Positions 55,044 through 64,000 of a stretch of 64,000 nt of DNA are shown here, in pieces. A model generated the notes under the pieces. It ran no database searches. It saw only the letters and a list, made by a program, of their open reading frames with translations, and was not told the DNA's origin. The DNA comes from Propionivibrio dicarboxylicus (GTDB lineage: Bacteria; Pseudomonadota; Gammaproteobacteria; Burkholderiales; Rhodocyclaceae): NCBI RefSeq assembly GCF_900099695.1, contig NZ_FNCY01000007.1:62001-126000 (forward strand), written 5' to 3'. The position numbers and the translations under genes are program-made. How positions within the stretch are numbered: the stretch's first letter is position 1; each line of letters opens with the position of its first letter.

Positions 55044-56612
55044 TTAGAAACCAGCGCCCTTGATCGACTTCAGGCCCTTGTAGATGGCCTTGGCACCGAG
55101 TTGCTCCTCGATGCGGATCAGCTGGTTGTACTTGCAGATACGATCGGTGCGCGACAGCGAGCCGGTCTTGATCTGGCCGGCGCCGGTACCGACGGCGAGG
55201 TCGGCAATGAACGAGTCCTCGGTTTCGCCCGAACGGTGCGACGAGATCACGCCGTAACCGGCCTTCTGCGCCAGCTTGATGGCATCCAGCGTCTCGGTCA
55301 CGGTGCCGATCTGGTTGACCTTGATCAGGATCGAATTGGCGGCGCCCATGTCGATACCCTTCTTCAGGCGGCCCGGGTTGGTGACGAAGAAGTCGTCGCC
55401 GACGATCTGCACCTTCTTGCCGAGCGCCTGCGTGAACTTGACGTAGCCTTCCCAGTCGTTCTGGTCGAGGCCGTCCTCGATCGAGACGATCGGGTACTTC
55501 TGGCACCACTCTTCGTACTTGGCGATCATTTCGTCGGCCGTGAACAGCTTCTCGGGGTTCGACTTCCAGAACTTGTAGCCCTGGCGGCCGCCCTCGTCGA
55601 ACAGCTCCGACGACGCGCAGTCGAGCGCGATGGCGATCTGCTTGCCCGCCTTGTAGCCGGCGGCGTCGATCGCCTTCATGATGACTTCGAGCGCCTCGTC
55701 GTTCGAGAGGTTCGGCGCGAAGCCGCCTTCGTCACCGACGGCGGTCACGTGGCCGCCCTTCTTGAGGATGCTCTTGAGCGCGTGGAAGATTTCGGTGATC
55801 CACTGCAGACCCTGCGAGAAGGTCTTGGCGCCCACCGGCATGATCATGAATTCCTGGAAGTCGATCAGGTTGTCGGCATGCTTGCCACCGTTGATGATGT
55901 TGGCCATCGGCGTCGGCAGCACGAATTCCTTGTTCTTGTGCAGCTTGGCGATGTACTTCCACAGCGGCATGCCACTGACATTGGCGGCAGCGACGGTGAT
56001 CGCCATCGACGCGCCGAGCAGCGCGTTGGCGCCGAGCTTCGCCTTGTTCGAGGTGCCGTCGAGCGCGATCATCGCGTCGTCGAGTTCACGCTGGTTGAGC
56101 GGATTCTTGCCCTTGAGCAGCTTGGCGATCGGGCCATTGACGGCCTCGACGGCCTTGAGCACGCCCTTGCCGAGGTAGACTTTCTTGTTGCCGTCGCGCA
56201 GTTCGCAAGCTTCGAATTCGCCGGTCGAGGCACCCGACGGCACCGCGGCACGCGCGAGGAAACCGTTGCTCAGCACGATATCGACTTCGACGGTCGGATT
56301 GCCGCGCGAGTCGAGGATCTGACGACCGACCACCTTGCTGATCTTGACGAACGCCGGCACGACTTTCTTGGCGGCAACAACCTTCTTGGCAACGGCCTTC
56401 TTGGCGACAACTTTCTTGGCGGCAACAACCTTCTTCGCAACGGCGGCCTTCTTCGGCGCGGCCACCTTCTTCACGGCAGCGGTCTTCTTCGCCGGCGCGG
56501 CCTTCTTGGCGGCGGCGACGGTCTTCACGGCTGCGGCCTTCTTGGCAGCAGCGGCGGGTTTTTTGGCAGGAGCGACTTTCTTAGCGGGTGCTGCTTTAAC
56601 GACCTTGGCCAT
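55044..56612 (-). CDS. eno: Enolase with histone-H1-like lysine-rich N-terminal extension
   Basis: 522 residues against about 430 in ordinary enolases. Residues 1-86 consist almost only of Ala, Lys, Val and Pro, with 27 lysines, no acidic residue and no arginine. Twelve KK pairs occur at near six-residue spacing. The core starts with [20 protein letters not shown]. Its active site is complete: [77 protein letters not shown] and the lysine of IKTGSLSR. It converts 2-phosphoglycerate to phosphoenolpyruvate. A GTG inside the tail end of the extension could give a core-only form but has no ribosome-binding site. It is downstream of crcB and DUF190. Confidence 0.95.
   Translation of the reverse strand: MAKVVKAAPAKKVAPAKKPAAAAKKAAAVKTVAAAKKAAPAKKTAAVKKVAAPKKAAVAKKVVAAKKVVAKKAVAKKVVAAKKVVPAFVKISKVVGRQILDSRGNPTVEVDIVLSNGFLARAAVPSGASTGEFEACELRDGNKKVYLGKGVLKAVEAVNGPIAKLLKGKNPLNQRELDDAMIALDGTSNKAKLGANALLGASMAITVAAANVSGMPLWKYIAKLHKNKEFVLPTPMANIINGGKHADNLIDFQEFMIMPVGAKTFSQGLQWITEIFHALKSILKKGGHVTAVGDEGGFAPNLSNDEALEVIMKAIDAAGYKAGKQIAIALDCASSELFDEGGRQGYKFWKSNPEKLFTADEMIAKYEEWCQKYPIVSIEDGLDQNDWEGYVKFTQALGKKVQIVGDDFFVTNPGRLKKGIDMGAANSILIKVNQIGTVTETLDAIKLAQKAGYGVISSHRSGETEDSFIADLAVGTGAGQIKTGSLSRTDRICKYNQLIRIEEQLGAKAIYKGLKSIKGAGF
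56355..56612 (-). repeat. KK-dyad repeat region encoding the enolase extension
   Basis: About 86 codons built from variants of an Ala/Val-Ala-Lys-Lys unit with a period of roughly 18 bases. Within it a 26-base stretch is repeated exactly at 56362-56387 and 56410-56435, a 48-base period, so at least part grew by tandem duplication. The remaining units differ at third positions and by Val/Ala/Pro exchange, which indicates older, selected repeats. Confidence 0.8.
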
Positions 56613-56668
56613 TTTTCATCCCATGAACAGTAGTTGAACAAAAGTTTCTGCTGACTTACAAAAGTACA

Positions 56669-56674
56669 AGTATA
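56669..56674 (-). promoter_or_regulatory. Possible -10 element of eno
   Basis: On the minus strand the AT-rich 82-base spacer between DUF190 and eno contains TATACT (complement of 56669-56674), about 57 bases before the eno ATG. No good -35 hexamer is at the right distance. eno may thus have its own promoter in addition to read-through from crcB. Confidence 0.35.
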
Positions 56675-56693
56675 TAACAAAACACTTTGAAAT

Positions 56694-57053
56694 CTAATGC
56701 TTGCCCGATTCCTTCGACGTGCCATCGTCCTTTTCATCGGCATTTATGACACCGAACTCGACCGGGACGCGCACATAGAAAACGCGGATGCCGGCGTCAC
56801 GCACCAGCGCCATCATCGCTTCGGCCTCCTTCGCATCGACGATGAACTCGACCTCGATCGCCGTCGACCCGGCCAACTCGAAGAACTGGCTTTCGTGCAG
56901 CACATGATGCCGGCCGAAGCCGCCAATGGCGCGAAACGCGGAACCGCCGCCGATACCGATGGCATTGGCCTGCTCGAGCAGCCATTCCCAGAGAAGCACG
57001 CCGTGATGACGCCGTTTTTCATCGAGATAAAGCCTGAGATATTCACCTGTCAT
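56694..57053 (-). CDS. DUF190 protein (PII-like fold)
   Basis: 119 residues from ATG 57053, with GGGAG six bases upstream. TGEYLRLYLDEKRRHHGVLLWEW and AIGIGGGSAFRAIGGFGRHH, with the later VEFIVDAKEAEAMMALV, are the conserved blocks of DUF190, whose solved members have a PII/CutA-like trimeric fold. The gene regularly accompanies crcB. It starts 20 bases after the crcB stop. A role in regulating or assisting fluoride export is assumed from association only. The last residues (ADEKDDGTSKESGKH) form a charged tail. Confidence 0.88.
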   Translation of the reverse strand: MTGEYLRLYLDEKRRHHGVLLWEWLLEQANAIGIGGGSAFRAIGGFGRHHVLHESQFFELAGSTAIEVEFIVDAKEAEAMMALVRDAGIRVFYVRVPVEFGVINADEKDDGTSKESGKH

Positions 57054-57072
57054 CACACGCTCCCGTTCCGGA

Positions 57073-57459
57073 TCATAGGTTCTTGAATAGCGACACCGTG
57101 CCGATGCCGGCGAAGGTCATGGCGATCGAGCCGACGACGTGCACGGCGATGGCGCCGAAGGCCCAGACCATCCGACCTTGCTGCAGCAACAGGGTCACCT
57201 CGGCCGAGAAGGTCGAGAAGGTCGTCAATCCGCCGCAAAAACCGGTAATCAGCAGCAGGCGCCATTCCGGCGAAATCGCGGCAAAGGTCGCGAAGAAGGC
57301 GATGGCGACGCCGATGACATAGGCACCGATCAGGTTGGCCGCCAGCGTCCCTGGCGGCACCGACGGGAACATGCTGTTGAGCTTGTTGCCCAGGTACCAG
57401 CGCAGGAGCGCGCCGAGCGCCGATCCGACGGCAATCGCCGCCACCGATTTCCACATCAT
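57073..57459 (-). CDS. crcB: Fluoride ion exporter CrcB/Fluc
   Basis: 128 residues, four transmembrane helices, as expected for the dual-topology Fluc channels. [33 protein letters not shown] with the conserved Asn, and [15 protein letters not shown] with the Phe-box and sodium-site residues are all present. Two adjacent ATGs (57459 and 57456) are possible starts; GAGG lies four and seven bases away, so the second is perhaps better spaced. It passively exports fluoride through the inner membrane. I looked upstream for a fluoride riboswitch pattern and saw none. Confidence 0.94.
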   Translation of the reverse strand: MMWKSVAAIAVGSALGALLRWYLGNKLNSMFPSVPPGTLAANLIGAYVIGVAIAFFATFAAISPEWRLLLITGFCGGLTTFSTFSAEVTLLLQQGRMVWAFGAIAVHVVGSIAMTFAGIGTVSLFKNL

Positions 57460-57487
57460 CTGACCTCATCCATCATGTCGACGCTTT

Positions 57488-57516
57488 CCCACAGAATCTG
57501 TGCATAAGTCTGTGGG
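57488..57516. promoter_or_regulatory. Palindrome with DnaA-box-like centre
   Basis: CCCACAGA (57488-57495) and TCTGTGGG (57509-57516) form a perfect inverted repeat. Between them TGTGCATAA (57499-57507) is, on the minus strand, TTATGCACA, one base from the DnaA consensus TTATCCACA. It is 28 bases upstream of crcB. It may bind DnaA or another regulator; a single box does not make an origin. Confidence 0.3.
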
Positions 57517-57597
57517 CGGCATGTGCCCGGTCGAAAAATCCGGAATGCCGCCAGACACTTGGCATCGTTGCCGAAAAAAGAGGCAGGCCACCCCATT

Positions 57598-59280
57598 TCA
57601 CAGCGCTTCTTTCGTCGCGGCGGCGCCATCGCGCAATTCGCGGCGCAGGATCTTGCCCACGTTCGTCTTCGGCAACTCGGTGCGAAACTCGATCTGGCTC
57701 GGCACCTTGTAACCGGTGAGGAATTCGCGGCAATGACGCAGCAATTCCTTCGGCGTCAGGCTTGCGTCGCGCCGCACGACGAAAATCTTCACCGTCTCGC
57801 CGGTACGTTCGTCAGGCACGCCGATCGCCGCCGCCTCGACGACGCCGTCGTGCATGGCGAGGACATCCTCGATCTCGTTGGGATAGACGTTGAATCCCGA
57901 CACCAGGATCATGTCCTTCTTGCGATCGACGATGCGGATGAAGCCGCGCTCGTCCATGACGGCGATATCGCCGGTGCGCAGGAAGCCGTCCGGCGTCATG
58001 ACATTGGCCGTTTCCTCGGGCTGGCGGTAATAGCCCTTCATCACCTGCGGCCCGCGCAGGCACAATTCGCCTCGCTCGCCGAGCGCCACGTCATTGCCGC
58101 TGTCATCGCGGATGGCGACTTCGGTCGACGGTACCGGCAAGCCGATCGCCCCGGTGTACTCGGTGCCATGAAAGGGGTTGATCGCCGCCACCGGCGACGC
58201 CTCGGTCAGGCCGTAGCCCTCCATCAGCGTCAGGCCGGTCAGCTTCTTCCAGCGTTCGGCGACGCCGCGCTGCACCGCCGCGCCGCCGCCGAGCGTCACC
58301 TTGACGCGCGAGAAATCGAGTTCGGCGAACTTCGGGTGATTGAGCAGCGCATTGAACAGCGTGTTGACGCCGGTCATGATGGTGAAGGGCGTTCTCGCCA
58401 GCTCCTTGATGAAACCGGGAATGTCGCGCGGATTGGTGATCAGCAGGTTGGTGCCGCCCAGGCGGATGAAGAGGAAGCAGTTCGCCGTCATGGCGAAGAT
58501 GTGATACAGCGGCAGCGCCGTCACCACCAGTTCCTCGCCGTCGGTCACATGCTGTCTCACCCAGGCATGCACTTGAATGACATTGGCAAGCATGTTGCCG
58601 TGCGTGAGCATCGCGCCTTTGGAAACGCCGGTGGTGCCGCCGGTATATTGCAGAAAGGCGATGTCGTCGCGCCCGACCTCGACCGGCGCGAAGGACGCGG
58701 CACGACCGCGCGCCATCGCCTGGCGGAAAGGCTCGACGTTCCTAAGCCGCCAGCTCGGCACGACGCGCTTGACATACTTGACGACGAAATTGACGACTGG
58801 CCCCTTGGCGCCAAGCATGTCGCCTAGCCGCGCCATGACGATATGCTCGACCGGGTAACGGCGCACGACCTTCATCAGGGTGCGCGCGAAATTCTCGAGA
58901 ATGACGATCGTCGTGGCACCGCAGTCGCGCAGCTGGTATTCGAGTTCGCGCGCCTTGTAAAGCGGATTGCAGTTGACCACGACGCAGCCGGCGCGCAAGG
59001 CACCGAGCATGCAAACAGGATACTGGAGGACGTTCGGCAGCATGATCGCGACGCGCTCGCCGCGCTCCAGCTTGAGCACCGACTGAAGATACGCGGCGAA
59101 ATCGCGCGAGAGGCGGTCAAGCTCGCCGTAGCTGATGCGCGCCCCCATGCAGATGAAGGCGGTGCGGTCGCGATAGCGCGCGACGCTTTGCTCGAAGAGA
59201 TCGATCAGCGACGCATACGCGGCCGGATCGATTTCCGCCGGAACCCCCGGTTCATAGCTCTGCAGCCAAATCTTATCCAC
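57598..59280 (-). CDS. fadD: Long-chain fatty acid-CoA ligase
   Basis: 560 residues if started at GTG 59280, which gives [19 protein letters not shown], the normal FadD start, just after a G-run. A TTG at 59307 has no ribosome-binding site. The AMP-binding signature is [14 protein letters not shown], followed by [25 protein letters not shown] and the hinge [16 protein letters not shown]. The C-terminal lysine is in [13 protein letters not shown]. It activates fatty acids to acyl-CoA at the inner membrane through an acyl-AMP intermediate. No other beta-oxidation gene is near. Confidence 0.93.
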   Translation of the reverse strand: MDKIWLQSYEPGVPAEIDPAAYASLIDLFEQSVARYRDRTAFICMGARISYGELDRLSRDFAAYLQSVLKLERGERVAIMLPNVLQYPVCMLGALRAGCVVVNCNPLYKARELEYQLRDCGATTIVILENFARTLMKVVRRYPVEHIVMARLGDMLGAKGPVVNFVVKYVKRVVPSWRLRNVEPFRQAMARGRAASFAPVEVGRDDIAFLQYTGGTTGVSKGAMLTHGNMLANVIQVHAWVRQHVTDGEELVVTALPLYHIFAMTANCFLFIRLGGTNLLITNPRDIPGFIKELARTPFTIMTGVNTLFNALLNHPKFAELDFSRVKVTLGGGAAVQRGVAERWKKLTGLTLMEGYGLTEASPVAAINPFHGTEYTGAIGLPVPSTEVAIRDDSGNDVALGERGELCLRGPQVMKGYYRQPEETANVMTPDGFLRTGDIAVMDERGFIRIVDRKKDMILVSGFNVYPNEIEDVLAMHDGVVEAAAIGVPDERTGETVKIFVVRRDASLTPKELLRHCREFLTGYKVPSQIEFRTELPKTNVGKILRRELRDGAAATKEAL

Positions 59281-59394
59281 CTGCCCCCCAGAGGACTCGT
59301 TATCCAATTGTCGTCGCGGTTTTCACCAAAGCTGAAATGGTAGTCGATTCGACCGATGAATCAAAGCCGGCGCTTGCGCTTTTCCGGCTGACGG

Positions 59395-62300
59395 CTAGTC
59401 GTTGGCCACGTCGAGAAAGTCCGCATCGCCGAAGATCAGCAGGCCGCGTACTGGTCGACCGGGAAAGGCGGCGGCGACGATGCGGCAATAGCCGCGCACC
59501 TGTTCCTCGTAGACCGCCAGTCGCCCGGTCGCACGCCCCGAACTCTTGTAGTCGAGCACCCACAACACGCCGTCCACCTCGACCAACCGGTCGATGCGTT
59601 GCAACTGGCCATCGCCGCCGGTCACGTCGACTTCGTTCCAGGCGCTGACAAAACAGGCCGGATCGAAAAAACGGCGCAAGGCCGGCTCGGCAAGAATGCG
59701 CTGCGCGACCGCATCGACACGCCGGAAATCGCTCTCGACGAAACCCAGCGCCCGCCACCAGCCGGGCGTCTCGATGCCGGCCGTACGCCGTTCGAGTAGC
59801 GCGTGCAGCAGCACGCCGAAGCGCTCGGCCGCATCCATCGCCTCGCGCCGTTCGCCGATAGCGGGCAAGGCCGGCACCGGCACGTCGGCAGGCGGCGCCG
59901 GCGGCGTCACGACAGCAGCTCCGCGCGGCAGCGAATCGCCATGAACGAGCGCGCCGCCCAGCCGTCCGATCGCCGCCTCGATCAACCGATATGGCGTGGT
60001 GTCGCCAGCCCGCGCATTGTCGATGCCGCTGGCAATGAAGACCTGGCGCGCCCGCGTGATCGCGACGTAGAGCAGGTTCAGTTCCTCGCGCGCCGCAGCC
60101 CCCGCCTCGGCGTCGAAGATCGGCTGGCGCGCGACGCCGCGATCCTCCTTGCGTCCGAAGAAGGAAAAATGACGCGGCGCCATCTCTTCCGGTGCCCAAT
60201 CGACAATCACATCCCAGGGATCGGGCGGCCGCGGCGCGGCATGCGCTCCCAGCAACCAGACGATCGGCGCCTCCAGCCCCTTGGCGCCGTGGATCGTCAG
60301 GATGCGCACACGGCCCGTCGCGGCGCCGTCGGCGGCAATGACGCCTTCATCAGGCGCGTCGCCGCTGTCGGCATCGCGCCATTCGCGCAGCGCGTCGATG
60401 AAACGCGGCAGGCTCGGGTAGCGACCGCCATCGAGATCGAGCGCGAGCAGCAACAGTTCGCGCAGGTTGGCTTCGACCCCCGCCGCCATCGCCGCCGGCA
60501 CGGCCTGCCGGTAGCGGGCGATGACCTCGCCCTGATGAAAAATGCGATCGAGCAAGTCATGCACCGGCAACACCCCGGCCGCCGCCTGCCAGGCCAGCAG
60601 AAACCGCGAGGCGCGCGCCAGTTGCGGCGGCACTGTATCGCCGACCTCGGCATGCAGACGCACCCACCAACCCGTCTCCGTACGCGCCGCCAGTCGCATG
60701 AGCATGTCATCGTCGCAGGCGAACAGCGGCGAGCGCAGCACCTGCGCCAGGTGCAGGTCGTCGGACGGCGTCACCAGCACGGCCAGCAAGGCCATGATGT
60801 CGGCGACTTCAAGCGCTTCGAGCAGCCCGCCGCGCGAGGCCGCGTCAAACGGAATTCCGGCGGCGCTGAGCGCACGTTCGTACAACGCCAGGCCGGTGCG
60901 GGTGCGCACCAGGATCAGGATATCGTCATAGCGCGCCGGACGCGTTGCGGCAGGCGCGCCGGGTGCGCCGGCAACCTGAATCTGCCAGGCCTCGCCGTCG
61001 CGGCCGACGATTTCCAGGATGCGCGCGGCCAGCGCATCGGCTTCCAGCGCGCGACGCCGATCCTCGGCGATCACGGCCGGTTCGGTCAGCGGATCGCGCA
61101 GTCGAATGTCCTGCTCGCCGTCCTCGGCATCGCTTGTTTCCGTCTCGTCATGACCGAACAGCGGCAGCAACTCGACCTGCCCCGGCACCGGGCCGGCCAG
61201 CGAGGCCTGACGCCGGAAGGGCTGGAAGACGGGGTCGTCGAGAAAGAGCGCGTTGACGACGTCGATCACCGCCGGCGCGTTGCGTCGCGTCACATCCTGT
61301 TCGCAGCGAACGGCGCCGAACTCGCGCACGAGAAACTCGCTGGCAACGGCGAACAGGCGCGGTTCGGCGCGCCGGAAACGATAGATCGACTGCTTCGGAT
61401 CGCCGACCAGGAAGAGGCCGGGACGCGCGCCGTCGCTGTAGGCGTCGAGCCAGGCCCGCAGGATCTGCCACTGCAGCGGATTGGTGTCCTGGAACTCGTC
61501 GAGCAGGACATGGCGATAACGCGCATCGAGCCGCGCCTGCAGGAACGCCGCTGTCATATCGTCGCGCAGGAGTTGCAGCACGGCCCATTCGGCATCGACG
61601 AAATCGATCTGCCGGCGCGCCTGCTTGAAGGCATCGACATGCGCCAGGAATGCGGCGAAGACGGCGCAGGCGTCGCGGTTGAAGGCGAGGATGCGCTCGG
61701 CCGTGCGGCGCTCGGCGCAGTCGATCAGCCACGCACCGAGACGCGCATGCAGCGTGACGAGCCGCTCGGCGCCGGCCGGCGTGAAGCGCTTCTCGGCCGC
61801 CTTGTTGAGTTCGCGCTTGCGCAGCGTACCGGCACTCGTCAGCACGGCGGAACAGAGCAGGTCGAAACGCTCTGCCGCATCGCCGCTGTCGAGCGCCGCG
61901 CGCAGGGCCGCCGCGCAACGCGCGTCGGTCGCCGTTTCGCTCATTTCGAGCAAGCCGAGACAGGCCTGCACCTCGCCCTGCCAATCGCCGGCGAAACAGG
62001 CTGCCAGCGCTTCGCCAGGGTCACCGGCACCAAGCAGCGCCTGCAACGCGTCCACCACCCGGCCTTCGATCCGGGCGGGATCGTCGGCGAGCACGCGCCA
62101 TTCGCTGCGACGGTTGAAGGCGCGGCGCAACAGTCGGCGCGTCGCGTCGAGGCCGGCGGTATCGAGCAAGGCAATGAAACGCTGCGTGAGTTCGCCCTGC
62201 ACGTCCTTCTGCAATGAGGCGGCAAAAGACTGCCAGAGTTCGTCGAAAAAACGCGAATCGGCGTCGACGAGCGTCGCGCCCGACAGATTGGCCGACAGCG

Positions 62301-62694
62301 GCGCCGCGTCGACGAGTTGCAGGAACCAGCCGTGGAAAGTGCTGACCGCCAGGCGCGGCTGCGCCGTCAGGACAAGCTCATAGAGGCCGCGCGCCGTGCG
62401 GCGCGTCGCGGTATCGGGATCGACACCGCGCTCGGCAAGAAAGGCATCGACGAAGGCGCTTTCGCCGGTCGCCAGCTGCCGCAACCAGCCGACGACGCGC
62501 TCCTCGATTTCGCGCGCCGCCTTGCGCGTGAAGGTGATCGCCAGGATATCGCCGGGGGCGACGCCGGCGAGCAGCAGGCGGACGATGCGCGAGGCCAGCA
62601 GCCAGGTCTTGCCGCTGCCGGCGCAGGCCTCGACGACGACGCTGTGCGTCGGATCGAGGGCGCGCCGCACGAGCGGATCGACGGCCCCGGCCAT
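59395..62694 (-). CDS. addA: AddA/RecB-type UvrD-like helicase-nuclease
   Basis: 1099 residues. Helicase motifs: Walker A EACAGSGKTWLL at 23-34, Ia AITFTRKAAREIEERV, II LLDEFQDTNPLQW near 399, III GDPKQSIYRFR, V ILTIHGAKGLEAPIVWLL and VI NLLYVAITRAR. The C-terminal nuclease domain has RIDRLVEVDG and WVLDYKSSG near residue 1047, the PD-(D/E)xK site. This architecture is AddA-like, an enzyme that resects double-strand breaks for RecA loading. The AddB partner is not in the window. The gene starts 13 bases after the purL stop, so it is probably cotranscribed with purL. Confidence 0.85.
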   Translation of the reverse strand: MAGAVDPLVRRALDPTHSVVVEACAGSGKTWLLASRIVRLLLAGVAPGDILAITFTRKAAREIEERVVGWLRQLATGESAFVDAFLAERGVDPDTATRRTARGLYELVLTAQPRLAVSTFHGWFLQLVDAAPLSANLSGATLVDADSRFFDELWQSFAASLQKDVQGELTQRFIALLDTAGLDATRRLLRRAFNRRSEWRVLADDPARIEGRVVDALQALLGAGDPGEALAACFAGDWQGEVQACLGLLEMSETATDARCAAALRAALDSGDAAERFDLLCSAVLTSAGTLRKRELNKAAEKRFTPAGAERLVTLHARLGAWLIDCAERRTAERILAFNRDACAVFAAFLAHVDAFKQARRQIDFVDAEWAVLQLLRDDMTAAFLQARLDARYRHVLLDEFQDTNPLQWQILRAWLDAYSDGARPGLFLVGDPKQSIYRFRRAEPRLFAVASEFLVREFGAVRCEQDVTRRNAPAVIDVVNALFLDDPVFQPFRRQASLAGPVPGQVELLPLFGHDETETSDAEDGEQDIRLRDPLTEPAVIAEDRRRALEADALAARILEIVGRDGEAWQIQVAGAPGAPAATRPARYDDILILVRTRTGLALYERALSAAGIPFDAASRGGLLEALEVADIMALLAVLVTPSDDLHLAQVLRSPLFACDDDMLMRLAARTETGWWVRLHAEVGDTVPPQLARASRFLLAWQAAAGVLPVHDLLDRIFHQGEVIARYRQAVPAAMAAGVEANLRELLLLALDLDGGRYPSLPRFIDALREWRDADSGDAPDEGVIAADGAATGRVRILTIHGAKGLEAPIVWLLGAHAAPRPPDPWDVIVDWAPEEMAPRHFSFFGRKEDRGVARQPIFDAEAGAAAREELNLLYVAITRARQVFIASGIDNARAGDTTPYRLIEAAIGRLGGALVHGDSLPRGAAVVTPPAPPADVPVPALPAIGERREAMDAAERFGVLLHALLERRTAGIETPGWWRALGFVESDFRRVDAVAQRILAEPALRRFFDPACFVSAWNEVDVTGGDGQLQRIDRLVEVDGVLWVLDYKSSGRATGRLAVYEEQVRGYCRIVAAAFPGRPVRGLLIFGDADFLDVAND

Positions 62695-62707
62695 GGCGCG
62701 CAGCGGG

Positions 62708-64000
62708 TCAGCCGACCCAGCGACGCGCGTTACGGAACATGCGCATCCACGGCGAATCCTCGCCGAGGCTTTCCGGATGCCAGGACATCTGGACGGTACG
62801 GAAGACGCGCTCCGGGTGCGGCATCATGATCGTGAAGCGGCCGTCGGCCGTCGTCACGCCGGTGATACCGGCCGGCGAACCGTTCGGGTTGTAGGGATAG
62901 ACCTCGGTCACCCGACCGGCATTATCGAGATAGCGCATCGCCACCAGCGCGCCGGCCTGCTGCGCCACCGAATCGAACTCGGCGCGACCTTCGCCGTGCG
63001 AAACGACGATCGGCATGCGGCTGCCGGCCATGCCGGCGAAGAACAGCGAGGGCGAATCGGGAATCTCGACCATGGTGAAGCGCGCCTCGAACTGCTCGAC
63101 GCGGTTACGCTCGAAGCGCGGCCAGGCGTCGGCGCCGGGGATCAGGTCCTTCAATGCGCTCATCATCTGGCAGCCGTTGCAGACGCCGAGGGCGAAGGTA
63201 TCGCCGCGGCCGAAAAAGGACGAGAACTCGTCGCGCGCACGCGGGTTGAAGAGGATCGTCCGCGCCCAGCCCTTGCCGGCGCCGAGCACGTCACCGTAGG
63301 AGAAGCCGCCGCAGGCGACCGCGCCCTTGAAGCCGGCCAACGAAACGCGGCCCGAGAGAATGTCGCTCATGTGCACATCGACAGCGTCGAAGCCGGCGCG
63401 GTCGAAGGCCGCTGCCATTTCGATCTGGCTGTTGACGCCCTGCTCGCGCAGGATCGCCATGCGCGGCCGGGCACCGGTCGCGATGAACGGCGCGGCGACA
63501 TCCTCGGCCGGCGCATACGACAGGTTCACCGTCAGTCCCATGTCGTCGGCATCGAGCAGGCGATCGTATTCCTGCTGCGCGCACTCGGGATTGTCACGCA
63601 GGGACTGCATGCGGAAACTCGTTTCCGACCAGGCGCGATGCAGGTCGACGCGTTGCTCGGCGAACAGCGCCGCACCGCGGCAGTTGATGCGCACCATGCC
63701 GCTGCGATCGGGCGCGCCGAGCAGCGTCGCGGCGATGCCGGCGGTCTGGAAGGCGGCCTGGACGATGTTGCGCTGGGCGCGGCGGATCTGCACGACGGCG
63801 CCGAGTTCTTCAGCGAAGAGCGCGCGCACCGGGCTGTCGGGCGAACCGTCGCAGAGATCGCCGATATCGACGGCGATACCGCAACGCGACGCGAACGCCA
63901 TCTCGGCAAGCGTGACGAAAAGGCCGCCGTCGGAACGGTCGTGATACGCGAGCAGCATGTCGTCGGCGGCGAGCCGTTGGACGATGCTGAAGAAGGCCGC
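62708..64000 (-). CDS. purL: Phosphoribosylformylglycinamidine synthase, C-terminal part
   Basis: At least 431 residues; the frame continues past the right edge, so this is the 3' third of a large PurL of about 1300 residues. An internal ATG at 63958 is not the start, because in-frame codons upstream read [12 protein letters not shown]. The FGAM synthase block [20 protein letters not shown] is followed by the class I glutaminase domain with nucleophile cysteine in [10 protein letters not shown] and His/Glu in [10 protein letters not shown]. It makes formylglycinamidine ribonucleotide in purine synthesis, with ammonia channelled from glutamine. Confidence 0.95.
   Translation of the reverse strand, partial: AAFFSIVQRLAADDMLLAYHDRSDGGLFVTLAEMAFASRCGIAVDIGDLCDGSPDSPVRALFAEELGAVVQIRRAQRNIVQAAFQTAGIAATLLGAPDRSGMVRINCRGAALFAEQRVDLHRAWSETSFRMQSLRDNPECAQQEYDRLLDADDMGLTVNLSYAPAEDVAAPFIATGARPRMAILREQGVNSQIEMAAAFDRAGFDAVDVHMSDILSGRVSLAGFKGAVACGGFSYGDVLGAGKGWARTILFNPRARDEFSSFFGRGDTFALGVCNGCQMMSALKDLIPGADAWPRFERNRVEQFEARFTMVEIPDSPSLFFAGMAGSRMPIVVSHGEGRAEFDSVAQQAGALVAMRYLDNAGRVTEVYPYNPNGSPAGITGVTTADGRFTIMMPHPERVFRTVQMSWHPESLGEDSPWMRMFRNARRWVG

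Noticed and set aside
56355-56612. CRISPR array or frameshifted low-complexity artefact
   Set aside because: The repeats are coding, of about 18-base period, without spacers, and the frame stays open through into a complete enolase.
57488-57516. Replication origin
   Set aside because: Only one DnaA-like box is present, without an AT-rich unwinding region or dnaA, dnaN or gidA nearby.
57460-57597. Fluoride riboswitch upstream of crcB
   Set aside because: I compared both strands with the conserved GGxGAUGG and CUGAUG-type segments and found no match; only the inverted repeat at 57488-57516 is there.

Overview
The window looks like chromosomal DNA of a betaproteobacterium, possibly of the Rhodocyclales. 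The basis is high GC, betaproteobacterial forms of ParE/ParC and FadD, a LivKHMGF operon, a CzcCBA-type efflux operon with its own PII-like protein, and dense, translationally coupled gene packing. The lineage is inferred from these traits, not from a search. I saw no tRNA, rRNA, CRISPR array, transposase or integrase.

Region 1 (1-18.5 kb) is a surface-polysaccharide locus. The left part has visibly lower GC than the rest of the window. On the plus strand it encodes a deoxysugar branch (NAD-dependent sugar reductase/epimerase, C-methyltransferase, CmcI-type methyltransferase), glycosyltransferases of the GT2 and GT4 types, a GT11 alpha-1,2-fucosyltransferase, a short PglC/WcaJ-type initiating sugar-phosphate transferase, and a membrane-bound WbpM/CapD-type UDP-sugar 4,6-dehydratase. 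On the minus strand, manC, fcl and gmd make GDP-L-fucose, followed by a WecA/WbpL-type initiating transferase. The fucose genes supply the donor for the GT11 enzyme. No flippase, polymerase or export ABC gene is in the window, so the locus continues to the left.

Region 2 (18.5-26.9 kb) holds parE, parC and several exported or lipid-anchored proteins: a small conserved protein, a dienelactone-hydrolase-like enzyme, a Spy/CpxP-like glycine-rich lipoprotein, a class A acid phosphatase and a mono-haem cytochrome c. Region 3 (27.2-33.2 kb) is a heavy-metal RND efflux operon ending in a PII-like gene. Region 4 (33.5-44.5 kb) mixes a chemoreceptor, a one-domain asparaginase-like protein, an MFS transporter, a dipeptidase, alanine dehydrogenase, a PACE-type transporter, the rRNA methyltransferase RlmI, a tagaturonate epimerase-like protein, alkaline phosphatase and a GNAT acetyltransferase. 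Region 5 (44.6-49.6 kb) is the branched-chain amino acid ABC operon, with an intrinsic terminator between the binding-protein gene and the first permease gene. Region 6 (49.7-54.9 kb) has an HDOD-GAF protein and a large Cache-HAMP-PAS-PAS-GGDEF-EAL-CZB protein. Region 7 (55-64 kb) has crcB, a DUF190 gene and eno in one direction, then fadD, an AddA-type helicase/nuclease and the 3' part of purL.

The most unusual item is the enolase at 55044-56612. It carries a histone-H1-like, lysine/alanine-rich N-terminal extension of about 86 residues, with twelve KK pairs spaced about every six residues. It also lies directly downstream of the fluoride exporter gene crcB, although enolase is a classical fluoride target. 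Other leads are a tyrosine-free PII homologue in the metal-efflux operon, a dispersed palindromic repeat family, and a possible minus-strand small RNA near 33.2 kb.
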